From: CAHJXF01 sp038225855
GTDB lineage: Bacteria; Pseudomonadota; Gammaproteobacteria; Burkholderiales; Burkholderiaceae_D
Reading direction: 5' to 3'
DNA: 64,000 nucleotides
Assembly (NCBI GenBank): GCA_038225855.1
Contig: JBBRQU010000001.1
Span: 254,606 to 318,605 of the forward strand
Positions 31,708 through 40,432 of this stretch are shown in pieces. Numbering within the stretch: position 1 is the first letter of the stretch; the number at the start of each line of letters is the position of its first letter. The position numbers and the translations under genes were made by a program. Below the pieces are notes generated by a model, which saw only the letters and a list, made by a program, of their open reading frames with translations, searched no databases and was not told the origin of the DNA.

Positions 31708-34700
31708 TCAGCCGAGTTCGCCCATGAGTTGGCGCGCGCGATCGGCTTGCGCCTGGTCGCCGCTGCGAACCACTTCTTCGAGCAGCTCGCGCGCGCCGTC
31801 CGTGTCGCCGATGTCGCGGTACGCCATCGCGAGATCGAGCTTGGTCGCCATCGCCTGCCATACGTCGGTCCGGGCCGGATCGGCCGCTTTGAATTCGGTG
31901 GCCTCGTAGGGCTGATCGAGATCGAGATTAATGTGCGACAAGGCGTTATAGGGTTCGGTCTTCTCGAATTGCTGCGAATCGAGTGCGTTTCGCGTTTCCT
32001 GCGGATGCGCCTGCGCTGGTTGAGGAGTCTCTCCGAAGACCGCTTCGAACGGCGGCGTGATGGCCGAAATGCTCGCACCGAAAATGTCCGAGGCGGTGAA
32101 GGCATTAGGGTCGACAGGACGAACCGGAGCAGGCTGCTGTTCTGCGCGCGCGCGAAACGCCGGCAGGTTCACCGCCGTGCGGGCCATAGGATCGGCCGCG
32201 CCGAAAGCGGATGCGTTGAAGGGCTCGAAGAGCGACCGGGACGACTCGCCGACATCGAAGTCGAGTCCGCCGGTTCTTCCTGCGGGGGCCGGCGCCGGTA
32301 CCTTCACGTTCGAAGCGTCGGCGGCGTCGACGTCCAACGGGGTAAGCCCGATATCGGACACGCCCAGATTGAAGTCGAGGTCCATTGCCGTGGCGGTGGC
32401 CGCGGCGGGAGGCGGTTCGATGCGCGGTAACGGGTCGGTACGCATGAGCTCATCGAACCCGGACGGTGGGGGCTCTCGCGGCGGCGTCGAGTCGCGCATG
32501 TTGAAGTTTGACGCAGCGAACCCGGCGGCGCCGAGCGCCGCTCCACCGATCCCGGCGCCGAGCGACGACGGGCTGCGGGTTGACATCGGTCCGGGGGCGG
32601 ACTGGGCCGATCCGGACACGGCAGACGCGCGCGACGCAGTCGGCGACGGTGCGACCACTGCCGGTGGCGCCTCGCGATAAAGGGGATTTTGCGAATCGAC
32701 GGTCAAGCCCAGTGCGGCGGCCTGCTTCCATTCTTCGCCCTGGCCGCCGGTTTCCGCATACAACTCGGATGCCATCGTTTCGAATGTCTTGGTATCGCCG
32801 CGCTTCGCATAGATCTCGAGCAACTTCAGGCGAACCGCGTGACGCGAGGGATCGGCGCGAAGGGCCTCCTTGAGAATCTCTTCGGCCTGCGCATCGCGAC
32901 CGTAAGCGATGTAGACATCGGCTTCGGCGACCGGGTCGACTTCATTCTGCTCGGGCAAATTGCCGGCGACCGGAACGAAGTTGGAGTGGAAACCCGTGTT
33001 CGCGGTATCGACCGATTGGCCGCCGGTCGTGCCGAACAACGAGTTCGAGCGCAGCACGCTGTTGTCGACGAAGATGCTGTCTTCGAAGCGCGCGAGCTTG
33101 CGACGCCGCAGCATCGTGTACAGACCATAGCCGATCAAGAGCGCCAGCAGAATTGCGATTCCTGTGAGCAGCATCGTGTTGTCCATCAATTGTTCGAACC
33201 AGCTCGACTCGGTGGTCGAGGTGGGTGCGGTCTTGTTGGTGGATTTGGTCGACGTCGCCGCAGCCGTGGGCGCGGTTGTTGCCGTAGTGGTCGGCGACGC
33301 CTCCGTCGTGGGAGGCGCGGGCGGGGTCGCCGCAGGAGCTGGAGTCGTCACAGGAGTCGCTAACGCAGGGGCCGAAGGCGTGCTCGCGAGGGGCGTGCTT
33401 GCGGACGTGGCTGCGGACGTGGTTGCCGGAGTTGCAAGAGACGTAGCCGGAGTCACGGCTGCAGCGCCGGCGTCGGCGACCTTGACGTCATTTCCCTTCT
33501 GAAGATCGGCCAGCGTCTGGTTCTTGAGCTGCAACAGTTTCTGAAGGTCAGCGACGTTCTTCTCGAGCAGCGCGAGCCGAGCCTTGGTTTCCTGAAGCTC
33601 GCGCTCCTTGGCGGCGATCTCGTCGACCGCAGGCGCGTTCAGCGTGCCGCGCGCCGCCGATGCGCCGGACCTGGTTGCGTCAGTCGCCCTGCTTGCGTCG
33701 GTGCGCGACAACTCGAGCCGATCCTTGGCCGCGGCCGGCGCCGCATTGTCCTCGACGCGGGTGGTGAGCTTGCCCGAGGCCTGTTGCCCCGCGGCGCGCG
33801 CGGTCGATACTGCGGACGCATCGCGTGCGACGCGGTCGCGGTAGCTGCCGAAATTGGAAGTCTGCGCGACGATGATGCGATGTGCATCGGCCTGAGCGAC
33901 CGCCTGCGCCGCGGCCGCATCGGGGATGCGCATGGTCGCGCCCGCCATCAGCCGATTGATGTTGCCCGCGAACGCGCGCTGATTGCCGCTGTAGAGCGCG
34001 GCCAGCATCTGCTCGAGCGAGACGTTGTCGGGCTTGTTGTTGCGCGCGATCGAGATCGCGGTGTCTCCGGGCTGCACCCGATACTCGCCGCCCGCGAGCT
34101 CTCCAGAGGCCGCATCCGTACGGGGCGCGGTGCGGCGCGCCCGGGGCGCAGCGATGCTTGCATCCGAGGAAGACGTGCTCGATGACGAGGACGTAACGGC
34201 GCGCGATGTCGCGGGCGCCGAAGCGCTCGGCGCGAACGTCTGGGCTTGCACGATCGCTCCCGGCTCGGTCTCGCGGCGCGCGGCGCGCGTCTCGGGCGGA
34301 TCGAGCAGCATCGTGTATTCGCGCACCAGGCGTCCCGAGCTCCATGTCAACTCGACGAGCAGATCGAGATAAGGCTCGTTGACGATCTGATTGGACGTGA
34401 CGAGCACGTAGGGCTGGCCGTTGGCGCGACGCTGAATCGAGAAGCGCAGCCCGCGCAACGCCGCGCCGTACTCGACGTTGGCCTGATTGAAGGCATCGGC
34501 GCCCGCGAGCTTCGCGGTCAATGAGCCGGCCTCGTCGCGAGTCACCGAATTCAATTCGATTTCCGCGCGCAGCGGCTGGCCGAGGCCCGACATCAGGTTC
34601 AGACGTCCGAGACCCGCGGCATCCGCACCCAATGCCGCAGTGGTCAGCGCAATCGCGATACCGATTTGTCCACGTCGTTTCGCGCGCGAATAGCGACGCG

Positions 34701-34722
34701 AATTCTTCGAAGCAAGCTTCAT
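31708..34722 (-). CDS. fimV: FimV-type peptidoglycan-binding polar hub protein
   Basis: A 1004-residue inner-membrane protein of the FimV/HubP type, which organises cell poles and type IV pili or twitching. After a signal peptide, the FimV N-terminal domain starts at LGRLNLMSGLGQPLRAEIEL. A LysM-like module (YRVQPGDTAISIARNN...) is near residues 212-262. A coiled coil (AAKERELQETKARLALLEKN) and a long Ala/Thr/Pro/Ser low-complexity stretch follow. The single TM helix is near 514-536. The cytoplasmic part is acidic, with TPR-like units (AEADVYIAYGRDAQAEEILK) and the conserved C-terminal FimV domain (TKLDLAMAYRDIGDTDGARELLEEV). The ATG is at 34720-34722. Confidence 0.95.
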   Translation of the reverse strand: MKLASKNSRRYSRAKRRGQIGIAIALTTAALGADAAGLGRLNLMSGLGQPLRAEIELNSVTRDEAGSLTAKLAGADAFNQANVEYGAALRGLRFSIQRRANGQPYVLVTSNQIVNEPYLDLLVELTWSSGRLVREYTMLLDPPETRAARRETEPGAIVQAQTFAPSASAPATSRAVTSSSSSTSSSDASIAAPRARRTAPRTDAASGELAGGEYRVQPGDTAISIARNNKPDNVSLEQMLAALYSGNQRAFAGNINRLMAGATMRIPDAAAAQAVAQADAHRIIVAQTSNFGSYRDRVARDASAVSTARAAGQQASGKLTTRVEDNAAPAAAKDRLELSRTDASRATDATRSGASAARGTLNAPAVDEIAAKERELQETKARLALLEKNVADLQKLLQLKNQTLADLQKGNDVKVADAGAAAVTPATSLATPATTSAATSASTPLASTPSAPALATPVTTPAPAATPPAPPTTEASPTTTATTAPTAAATSTKSTNKTAPTSTTESSWFEQLMDNTMLLTGIAILLALLIGYGLYTMLRRRKLARFEDSIFVDNSVLRSNSLFGTTGGQSVDTANTGFHSNFVPVAGNLPEQNEVDPVAEADVYIAYGRDAQAEEILKEALRADPSRHAVRLKLLEIYAKRGDTKTFETMASELYAETGGQGEEWKQAAALGLTVDSQNPLYREAPPAVVAPSPTASRASAVSGSAQSAPGPMSTRSPSSLGAGIGGAALGAAGFAASNFNMRDSTPPREPPPSGFDELMRTDPLPRIEPPPAAATATAMDLDFNLGVSDIGLTPLDVDAADASNVKVPAPAPAGRTGGLDFDVGESSRSLFEPFNASAFGAADPMARTAVNLPAFRARAEQQPAPVRPVDPNAFTASDIFGASISAITPPFEAVFGETPQPAQAHPQETRNALDSQQFEKTEPYNALSHINLDLDQPYEATEFKAADPARTDVWQAMATKLDLAMAYRDIGDTDGARELLEEVVRSGDQAQADRARQLMGELG

Positions 34723-35032
34723 TTCCGATTTCCCGCAGGTGATGGCAAGGACTGCCGCGCGTCGAGCCAGCGAGCGTTGCCCCGCTTCTTCATCGGCCGT
34801 TCGGCGATGGGCTTGACGCAGGTTTGATGAATGTTCCAACCTGAGATTTCATGGACTTAGGTTTCCAACTCATTTGGCAGGGTACGCAGCTTGACAGCAT
34901 TTGTCAGTGAGCCATACACGCAGCGCGCGCCGTGTTGTTGTCTATCGACAACGAATAGGGGCGCAGCCTCGCAAGCTCTAGGGCGCGCAACTAAACGACT
35001 CCGGCGCAGCCCGTCTTGTTCACCGACAGGTT
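34723..35032. promoter_or_regulatory. asd-fimV intergenic region with small palindromes
   Basis: 310 bases without a gene, AT-richer in the middle. On the minus strand, CTGACA and TACCCT separated by 17 bases (34906 down to about 34878) could be a sigma-70 promoter for fimV. Two exact inverted repeats are seen: TGACA-gcatt-TGTCA (34892-34906), overlapping that -35 box, and TTGTC-tatc-GACAA (34938-34951). Either might bind a regulator; nothing more specific can be said. Confidence 0.35.
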
Positions 35033-36163
35033 CTAAGCCTCGAGCAGGATCCGCAACATGCGGCGCAAGGGCTCGGCGGCGCCCCACAGCAACTGGTCTC
35101 CGACGGTGAATGCGCCGAGGTACTGCGGCCCCATCGCGAGCTTGCGCAACCGACCCACGGGGATCGTCATCGTGCCGGTGACGGCGGCAGGCGTGAGCGC
35201 CGCGGCGCTCGCTTCCCTGGTGTTCGGAACTACGCGCGTCCACGCGGTCGATCGCGCGACGATGTCGGTGAGTTCGTCGAGCGGCACATCGTGCTTGAGC
35301 TTGATCGTCATCGACTGCGTGTGACAGCGCATCGCGCCGATGCGAACGCAGGTCGAGTCGATAGGAATCGATGCCTCATCAAAGCCCGGCCCGCGCCCGA
35401 GGATCTTGTTGCTCTCGGCCATGCCCTTCCACTCTTCGAGCGACACACCGTTGCCCATGTCGCGATCGATCCAGGGGATCAGGCTGCCTGCAAGCGGCAC
35501 GCCGAAGTTGCTGGTCTCGTCGGCCGACATGCCGCGCTGCGCGGCCAGCACCTTGCGGTCGATTTCGAGGATCGCCGACGACGGATTCGCAAGCTCGGCC
35601 GCGACCGCATCGTGAATCGTGCCGAACTGCGTGAGCAACTCGCGCATGTGCTGCGCGCCGCCACCCGACGCGGCCTGGTAGGTGGTGCAGGTCATCCACT
35701 CGACGAGGTCGTGCCTGAAGAGACCGCCGACGCCCATCAGCATGCAGCTCACCGTGCAGTTGCCGCCGATGAAATTCTTCACGCCCTTGGCGACGGCCGC
35801 ATCGATCATCGATCGATTGACCGGGTCGAGGATGATGATCGCGTCGTCCTGCATGCGCAGAGTCTTGGCCGCATCGATCCACACGCCGCTCCAGCCAGCG
35901 CCGCGCAGCTTCGGGTAGATCTCGGTGGTGTAGTCGCCGCCTTGGCAGGTGATGATCACGTCGAGCTTCTTGAGCGCCTCGACGTCGAACCCATCGACGA
36001 GCTTGCCCGTGTCGATGCCGCCTATCTTCGGGCCGGCCCCGCCCGCGTTCGACGTGCTGAAGAACACCGGCTCGATCAACGCGAAGTCGCCTTCGTCGCG
36101 CATGCGCTGCATCAGCACCGAGCCCACCATGCCGCGCCATCCCACCAACCCGACCGTCTTCAT
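35033..36163 (-). CDS. asd: Aspartate-semialdehyde dehydrogenase
   Basis: Reduces aspartyl phosphate to aspartate semialdehyde, the branch point to lysine/diaminopimelate, methionine and threonine. 376 residues. NADP-binding N-terminus GLVGWRGMVGSVLMQRM. The catalytic Cys is C136 in IGGNCTVSCM. QAASGGGAQHMRELL and the late CVRIGAMRCHTQSMTIKL contain the usual active-site Arg and His. It is the proteobacterial (long) type. The ATG at 36161-36163 follows a purine-rich AAGGCGCAGGGAAATGA region. It follows leuB by 22 bases on the same strand. Confidence 0.97.
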   Translation of the reverse strand: MKTVGLVGWRGMVGSVLMQRMRDEGDFALIEPVFFSTSNAGGAGPKIGGIDTGKLVDGFDVEALKKLDVIITCQGGDYTTEIYPKLRGAGWSGVWIDAAKTLRMQDDAIIILDPVNRSMIDAAVAKGVKNFIGGNCTVSCMLMGVGGLFRHDLVEWMTCTTYQAASGGGAQHMRELLTQFGTIHDAVAAELANPSSAILEIDRKVLAAQRGMSADETSNFGVPLAGSLIPWIDRDMGNGVSLEEWKGMAESNKILGRGPGFDEASIPIDSTCVRIGAMRCHTQSMTIKLKHDVPLDELTDIVARSTAWTRVVPNTREASAAALTPAAVTGTMTIPVGRLRKLAMGPQYLGAFTVGDQLLWGAAEPLRRMLRILLEA

Positions 36164-36185
36164 TTCCCTGCGCCTTGTCTAGTAT

Positions 36186-37280
36186 TCATCGAGCCGCGCG
36201 AAGCGCCTCGACCACCGCGTCGCCCATCGCTTTGGTTCCGACGCGCGTCGTGCCGGGTGCCGCGATGTCGGCTGTGCGCAGCCCTTGCGCGAGCACCGCT
36301 CGCACCGCCGCCTCGATGCGATCGGCGGCCTCGCCCTTCTTGAACGTATAACGCAGCATCATGGCTGACGACAGTATCGTCGCAAGCGGATTGGCGATCC
36401 CCTTGCCCGCGATGTCGGGCGCCGATCCATGCGATGGCTCGTACAGGCCCTTGCCGTTCGCGTCCAGCGAGGCTGACGGCAGCATGCCGATCGAGCCGGT
36501 CAGCATCGCGGCTTCGTCGGAGAGGATGTCGCCGAACATGTTGCCCGTCACGATCACGTCGAAGCTCTTCGGCGCCTTGACCAGTTGCATCGCCGCGTTG
36601 TCCACGTACATGTGATCGAGCGCGATGTCCCCATACGACGTATGCACGTCCGTGACCACGTCCTTCCAGAACTGGAATGTCTCGAGCACGTTGGCCTTGT
36701 CCACGCTCGTGACCTTGCCCGCATGACCCGCGCCCTTCCTCGTGCGCGCGGCCTCGAACGCGACGCGCGCGATGCGTTCGATTTCCGGCCGCGCATAGCG
36801 CATCGTGTCGAAGGCTTCGTCGGCCCCGGCAAACGCGCCATCGGGCGAAGTGCGACGGCCGCGTGGCTGGCCGAAGTAGATGTCGCCGGTGAGCTCACGC
36901 ACGATCAGGATGTCGAGGCCCGCGACGATCTCGGGCTTCAACGACGATGCCGACGCAAGTTCGGGATACAGAATCGCCGGACGCAGGTTGGCGAACAGAC
37001 CGAGCTCGCGGCGCAAGCCGAGGATCGCTTGCTCGGGTCGCAGCGCGCGTGGCAGGCCGTCGTATTTCCAGTCGCCCACCGCGCCGAACAGCACCGCATC
37101 GGCACGCCTGGCCAACGCGAGCGTGCCCGCGGGCAACGGATCACCGCTCACCTCGTAAGCCGCACCGCCGACCGGCGCGCTCTCGAGCTCGAACGAATCG
37201 TCGAGCGCGTTGAGCACCTTGACGGCTTCGGCCACGATTTCGGCCCCGATGCCGTCGCCCGGAAGAACTGCAATGTTCAT
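36186..37280 (-). CDS. leuB: 3-isopropylmalate dehydrogenase
   Basis: Oxidatively decarboxylates 3-isopropylmalate in leucine synthesis, using NAD. 364 residues. MNIAVLPGDGIGAEIVAEAVKVL opens the protein, with RELTGDIYFGQPRG in the middle. The catalytic region VTSVDKANVLETFQFWK and VDNAAMQLVKAPKSFDVIVTGNMFGDILSDEAAMLTGSIG follow as consecutive conserved blocks. EPSHGSAPDIAGKGIANPLATILS ends the core. Full length. It lies between leuD and asd in the leucine operon. Confidence 0.98.
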   Translation of the reverse strand: MNIAVLPGDGIGAEIVAEAVKVLNALDDSFELESAPVGGAAYEVSGDPLPAGTLALARRADAVLFGAVGDWKYDGLPRALRPEQAILGLRRELGLFANLRPAILYPELASASSLKPEIVAGLDILIVRELTGDIYFGQPRGRRTSPDGAFAGADEAFDTMRYARPEIERIARVAFEAARTRKGAGHAGKVTSVDKANVLETFQFWKDVVTDVHTSYGDIALDHMYVDNAAMQLVKAPKSFDVIVTGNMFGDILSDEAAMLTGSIGMLPSASLDANGKGLYEPSHGSAPDIAGKGIANPLATILSSAMMLRYTFKKGEAADRIEAAVRAVLAQGLRTADIAAPGTTRVGTKAMGDAVVEALRAAR

Positions 37281-37344
37281 GAGATGTTCAATCGGCCGAG
37301 GCCGTCACTCGCCTTGTGAGGCCGTCGCTTTTGCATCGACCGGA

Positions 37345-37995
37345 TCAACCGGCGATGGAGTTCGCAAGCCAGGGCTGGGCCGCCAGACGCTTTGCTTCGA
37401 ATGCGCGGATCTCATCGGCGTGGCGCATGGTCATGCCGATATCGTCGAGACCATTCAACAGGCAATATTTACGGAAGGTCTCGACTTCGAAAGCGCTCGC
37501 GCGACCGTGCGGATCGAGCACGACCTGACGTTCGAGATCGACCGTCAATGCATAGCCCGCAGCGATCGCCGCGTCGTGCAGCAGCCTCGCGACTTCGGCT
37601 TCGGGCAACACGATCGGCAAGAGGCCGTTCTTGCAGCAGTTGTTGTAGAAGATGTCGGCGAACGACGGCGCGATCAGCGCGCGAAAACCGAATTGCGACA
37701 ACGCCCACGGCGCATGTTCGCGCGACGATCCGCAGCCGAAGTTCTTGCCGGCGATCAGGATCGACGCGCCGCGATAGCGCGGTTGATTGAGCACGAAGTC
37801 CGGATTCGGGCGACGGCTCGATGCGTCGATTCCAGGTTCACCGTGATCGAGATAGCGCCACGCGTCGAACAGGTTGTCGCCGAAGCCGGTTCGAGCGATC
37901 GACTTCAGGAATTGCTTCGGAATGATCGCGTCGGTATCGACGTTGTCGCGAGCTAGCGGCGCGACGAGGCCGCGATGTACGACGAATGCGTCCAT
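37345..37995 (-). CDS. leuD: 3-isopropylmalate dehydratase small subunit
   Basis: With LeuC it isomerises 2-isopropylmalate to 3-isopropylmalate. 216 residues, the usual bacterial size. Conserved regions are APLARDNVDTDAIIPKQFLK near the start and ILIAGKNFGCGSSREHAPWAL, the swivelling-domain substrate loop. SFADIFYNNCCKNGLLPI comes next. The start ATG is at 37993-37995. It follows the small entericidin-type gene and precedes leuB by 64 bases. Confidence 0.98.
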   Translation of the reverse strand: MDAFVVHRGLVAPLARDNVDTDAIIPKQFLKSIARTGFGDNLFDAWRYLDHGEPGIDASSRRPNPDFVLNQPRYRGASILIAGKNFGCGSSREHAPWALSQFGFRALIAPSFADIFYNNCCKNGLLPIVLPEAEVARLLHDAAIAAGYALTVDLERQVVLDPHGRASAFEVETFRKYCLLNGLDDIGMTMRHADEIRAFEAKRLAAQPWLANSIAG

Positions 37996-38027
37996 CGCTC
38001 AGCCTCGCCGTTGCCGCAGCGGCGAAA

Positions 38028-38159
38028 TCACTTCTTCGAATCCTTCTGTATGGCCTCGCCGGTCTTCTCGACGTCCTTGCCGAAGCCACCCATGGTGTTG
38101 CATCCGGCCAGGACACCGATGAAGGCGAAGGCCGCGGTCAACGCGATCAGTTTTTTCAT
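38028..38159 (-). CDS. Entericidin-family small lipoprotein
   Basis: A 43-residue lipoprotein of the entericidin A/B family. It has a short signal sequence (LIALTAAFAFIGVLAGC) with lipobox LAGC, then NTMGGFGKDVEKTGEAIQ, an amphipathic helix typical of the family. Entericidins in E. coli form an antidote/toxin-like pair affecting cell lysis; in betaproteobacteria single copies between leuC and leuD are common and their role is unclear. AAGGAGAG precedes the ATG at 38157-38159. It is too short for many gene callers but convincing. Confidence 0.9.
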   Translation of the reverse strand: MKKLIALTAAFAFIGVLAGCNTMGGFGKDVEKTGEAIQKDSKK

Positions 38160-38199
38160 GACAACTCTCCTTGGTGGGTAAATCAATGGACACTGCAAA

Positions 38200-39606
38200 T
38201 CAAAGACTGCGCACATCGACAAAATGTCCCTCGATGCCGGCTGCCGCCGCCATCGCCGGACTGACCAGATGCGTGCGGCCGCCCTGCCCCTGGCGGCCTT
38301 CGAAGTTGCGATTCGACGTCGAGGCGCAACGCTCGCCGGGCTCGAGCCGATCGGCGTTCATCGCCAGGCACATCGAGCAACCCGCGTCGCGCCACTCGAA
38401 GCCGGCGCCGATGAAGATCTTGTCGAGACCTTCGGCTTCGGCCTGTGCCTTGACGAGGCCCGATCCCGGAACGACGAGAGCCAGCGTGACGTTCTTTGCG
38501 ATGCGTTTGTTCAGGCGCTTCAACACCGCGGCCGCGTCGCGCAGGTCTTCGATGCGGCCATTGGTGCAAGACCCGATGAAAACCTTGTCGATCATGATCT
38601 GGTCGATGCGCACGTTCGGCTCCAGGCCCATGTACGCCAGCGCGCGCTCGATGCCGTCGCGCTTTTGCGCATCGCGCTCGCGATCGGGATCGGGTACGCG
38701 GCCATCGATGGTCGTGACCATCTCGGGCGATGTGCCCCACGTCACTTGCGGCTTGACGGTCGACGCATCGAGCTCGACAACGCGATCGAAATGCGCATCC
38801 GGATCCGAATGCAGCGTCCCCCACTCGGCCACCGCCGCATCCCACATCGCGCCGCGCGGCGCATAGGGTCGGCCCTTGACGTATTCGACGGTGGTCGTGT
38901 CGCACGCGATCATGCCCGCGCGCGCACCCGCCTCGATCGACATGTTGCAGACGGTCATGCGCCCTTCCATCGACAGCGCGCGAATCGCGCCTCCGGCGAA
39001 TTCGATCGCGTGACCCGCGCCGCCGGCCGTGCCGATCCTGCCGATCACCGCGAGCACCAGATCCTTGGCCGTGCAGCCGCGCGGCAGGACGCCATCGACG
39101 CGGACCAGCATGTTCTTCACCTTCTTCGTGACCAGCGTCTGCGTCGCGAGCACGTGCTCGACCTCGGACGTGCCGATGCCGAAGGCGAGCGCCGCGAAGG
39201 CGCCATGCGTGCTGGTGTGCGAGTCGCCGCAGACCACCGTCATGCCCGGCAAGGTCGCGCCCTGCTCGGGTCCGATGATGTGCACGATGCCCTGGCGACG
39301 ATCGCGCATGTCGAAGTAGGTCATGCCGTAGGTACGCGCATTCGCGTCGAGTGTTTCGACCTGCAAGCGCGAGATCGGATCGGCGATGCCTTCGGAGCGA
39401 TGCGTAGTCGGCACGTTGTGATCGGCGACAGCGAGATTGGCGCCGATGCGCCACGGCTTGCGGCCCGCGATACGCAAGCCCTCGAACGCCTGCGGACTCG
39501 TGACCTCATGGACCAGATGACGATCGATGTAGAGCAGCGACGTGCCGTCTTCTTCGCGATGCACGACATGCGTGTTCCAGAGCTTGTCGTAGAGGGTGTC
39601 GGCCAT
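38200..39606 (-). CDS. leuC: 3-isopropylmalate dehydratase large subunit
   Basis: The [4Fe-4S] subunit of isopropylmalate isomerase. 468 residues. Typical strings are YDKLWNTHVV at the N-terminus, GDSHTSTHGAFAALAFGIGTSEVEHV, and the cluster-binding FIGSCTNGRIEDLR and GCSMCLAMN, followed by STSNRNFEGRQG. All three cluster Cys contexts are present. The ATG is at 39604-39606. It begins the leuC-ecn-leuD-leuB run and is divergent from the chalcone-isomerase-like gene. Confidence 0.98.
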   Translation of the reverse strand: MADTLYDKLWNTHVVHREEDGTSLLYIDRHLVHEVTSPQAFEGLRIAGRKPWRIGANLAVADHNVPTTHRSEGIADPISRLQVETLDANARTYGMTYFDMRDRRQGIVHIIGPEQGATLPGMTVVCGDSHTSTHGAFAALAFGIGTSEVEHVLATQTLVTKKVKNMLVRVDGVLPRGCTAKDLVLAVIGRIGTAGGAGHAIEFAGGAIRALSMEGRMTVCNMSIEAGARAGMIACDTTTVEYVKGRPYAPRGAMWDAAVAEWGTLHSDPDAHFDRVVELDASTVKPQVTWGTSPEMVTTIDGRVPDPDRERDAQKRDGIERALAYMGLEPNVRIDQIMIDKVFIGSCTNGRIEDLRDAAAVLKRLNKRIAKNVTLALVVPGSGLVKAQAEAEGLDKIFIGAGFEWRDAGCSMCLAMNADRLEPGERCASTSNRNFEGRQGQGGRTHLVSPAMAAAAGIEGHFVDVRSL

Positions 39607-39761
39607 CGCGTTGCGTCGTCGATCGAGGAGAAAATGGATCGAAAATTATGCCACATGGCGGGGCGCTGCCTTTCGGTGGCCGCGTTGCAGCGGATTGCAC
39701 GCGGCGCGAGCGCGTGGCATCGTTGCGCGTCGCACACCGTCTCAACGATTGCAGGAGTTTC

Positions 39762-40352
39762 ATGAAACGCATCCCGACAATGGCCGCCTTGCTCGCGGCA
39801 TGCACGCTCGCGCTGCTTTCGCAGGCCAGCACTGCCGCCACCGAAGTCGCGGGCATCAAGCTCGACGACACGGCCACGGTCGCCAACCAGCGCCTCGTGC
39901 TCAATGGTGCGGGCGTGCGTATGCGCGCGATCTTCAAGGTCTATGTTGCCGCGCTCTACCTGCCGCAGAAGAAGGACAGCTTGAAGGACATCATCGCGCT
40001 ACCCGGCGCCAAGCGCGTGGCCGTGACGATGCTGCGCGAAGTGTCGAGCGACGATCTGGGCGAAGCGATGATCACCGGCATCCGCAAGAACTCCACGCCG
40101 GAAGAAACGCGCCGCTTCGGATTGCCGTTGATCAAGATGGGCGACATCTTCAGCAAGCTTCCCAAGCTGAAAAAAGGCGAGAGCTTCAGCGTCGATTGGG
40201 TGCCCGGCAGCGGCACGGTCGTGATCGTCGACGGCAAGCCCATGGCGGAGCCGATCCCGGACGAAGCCTTCTACGACGCGATCCTGAAGATCTGGCTGGG
40301 CGACGATCCCGCGGACGCCAACCTCAAGCCGGCGATGTTGGGGACGAAGTAG
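39762..40352 (+). CDS. Exported chalcone isomerase-like protein
   Basis: A 196-residue periplasmic protein with a signal peptide (cleavage near TAA-TE) and the chalcone-isomerase-like fold. The family reads GVRMRAIFKVYVAALYLPQK, then RVAVTMLREVSSDDLGEAM and the C-terminal FYDAILKIWLGDDPAD. Bacterial members are usually not chalcone isomerases; they may bind fatty acids, as plant FAPs do. The ATG at 39762 follows AGGAG. It is divergent from leuC and convergent with the thiolase gene. Confidence 0.88.
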   Translation: MKRIPTMAALLAACTLALLSQASTAATEVAGIKLDDTATVANQRLVLNGAGVRMRAIFKVYVAALYLPQKKDSLKDIIALPGAKRVAVTMLREVSSDDLGEAMITGIRKNSTPEETRRFGLPLIKMGDIFSKLPKLKKGESFSVDWVPGSGTVVIVDGKPMAEPIPDEAFYDAILKIWLGDDPADANLKPAMLGTK

Positions 40353-40432
40353 GCGCGGCGGAAAAGGAAATCTTGACGTTGCCGTTTCCTCTCAGGCTGC
40401 CACCACGACCTGGGCTGCAAGTCCCTTACCCG

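Noticed and set aside
38224..39765. A 513-codon plus-strand frame across leuC
   Set aside because: It is entirely antisense to leuC and its composition is typical of a shadow frame. LeuC itself has complete family motifs.
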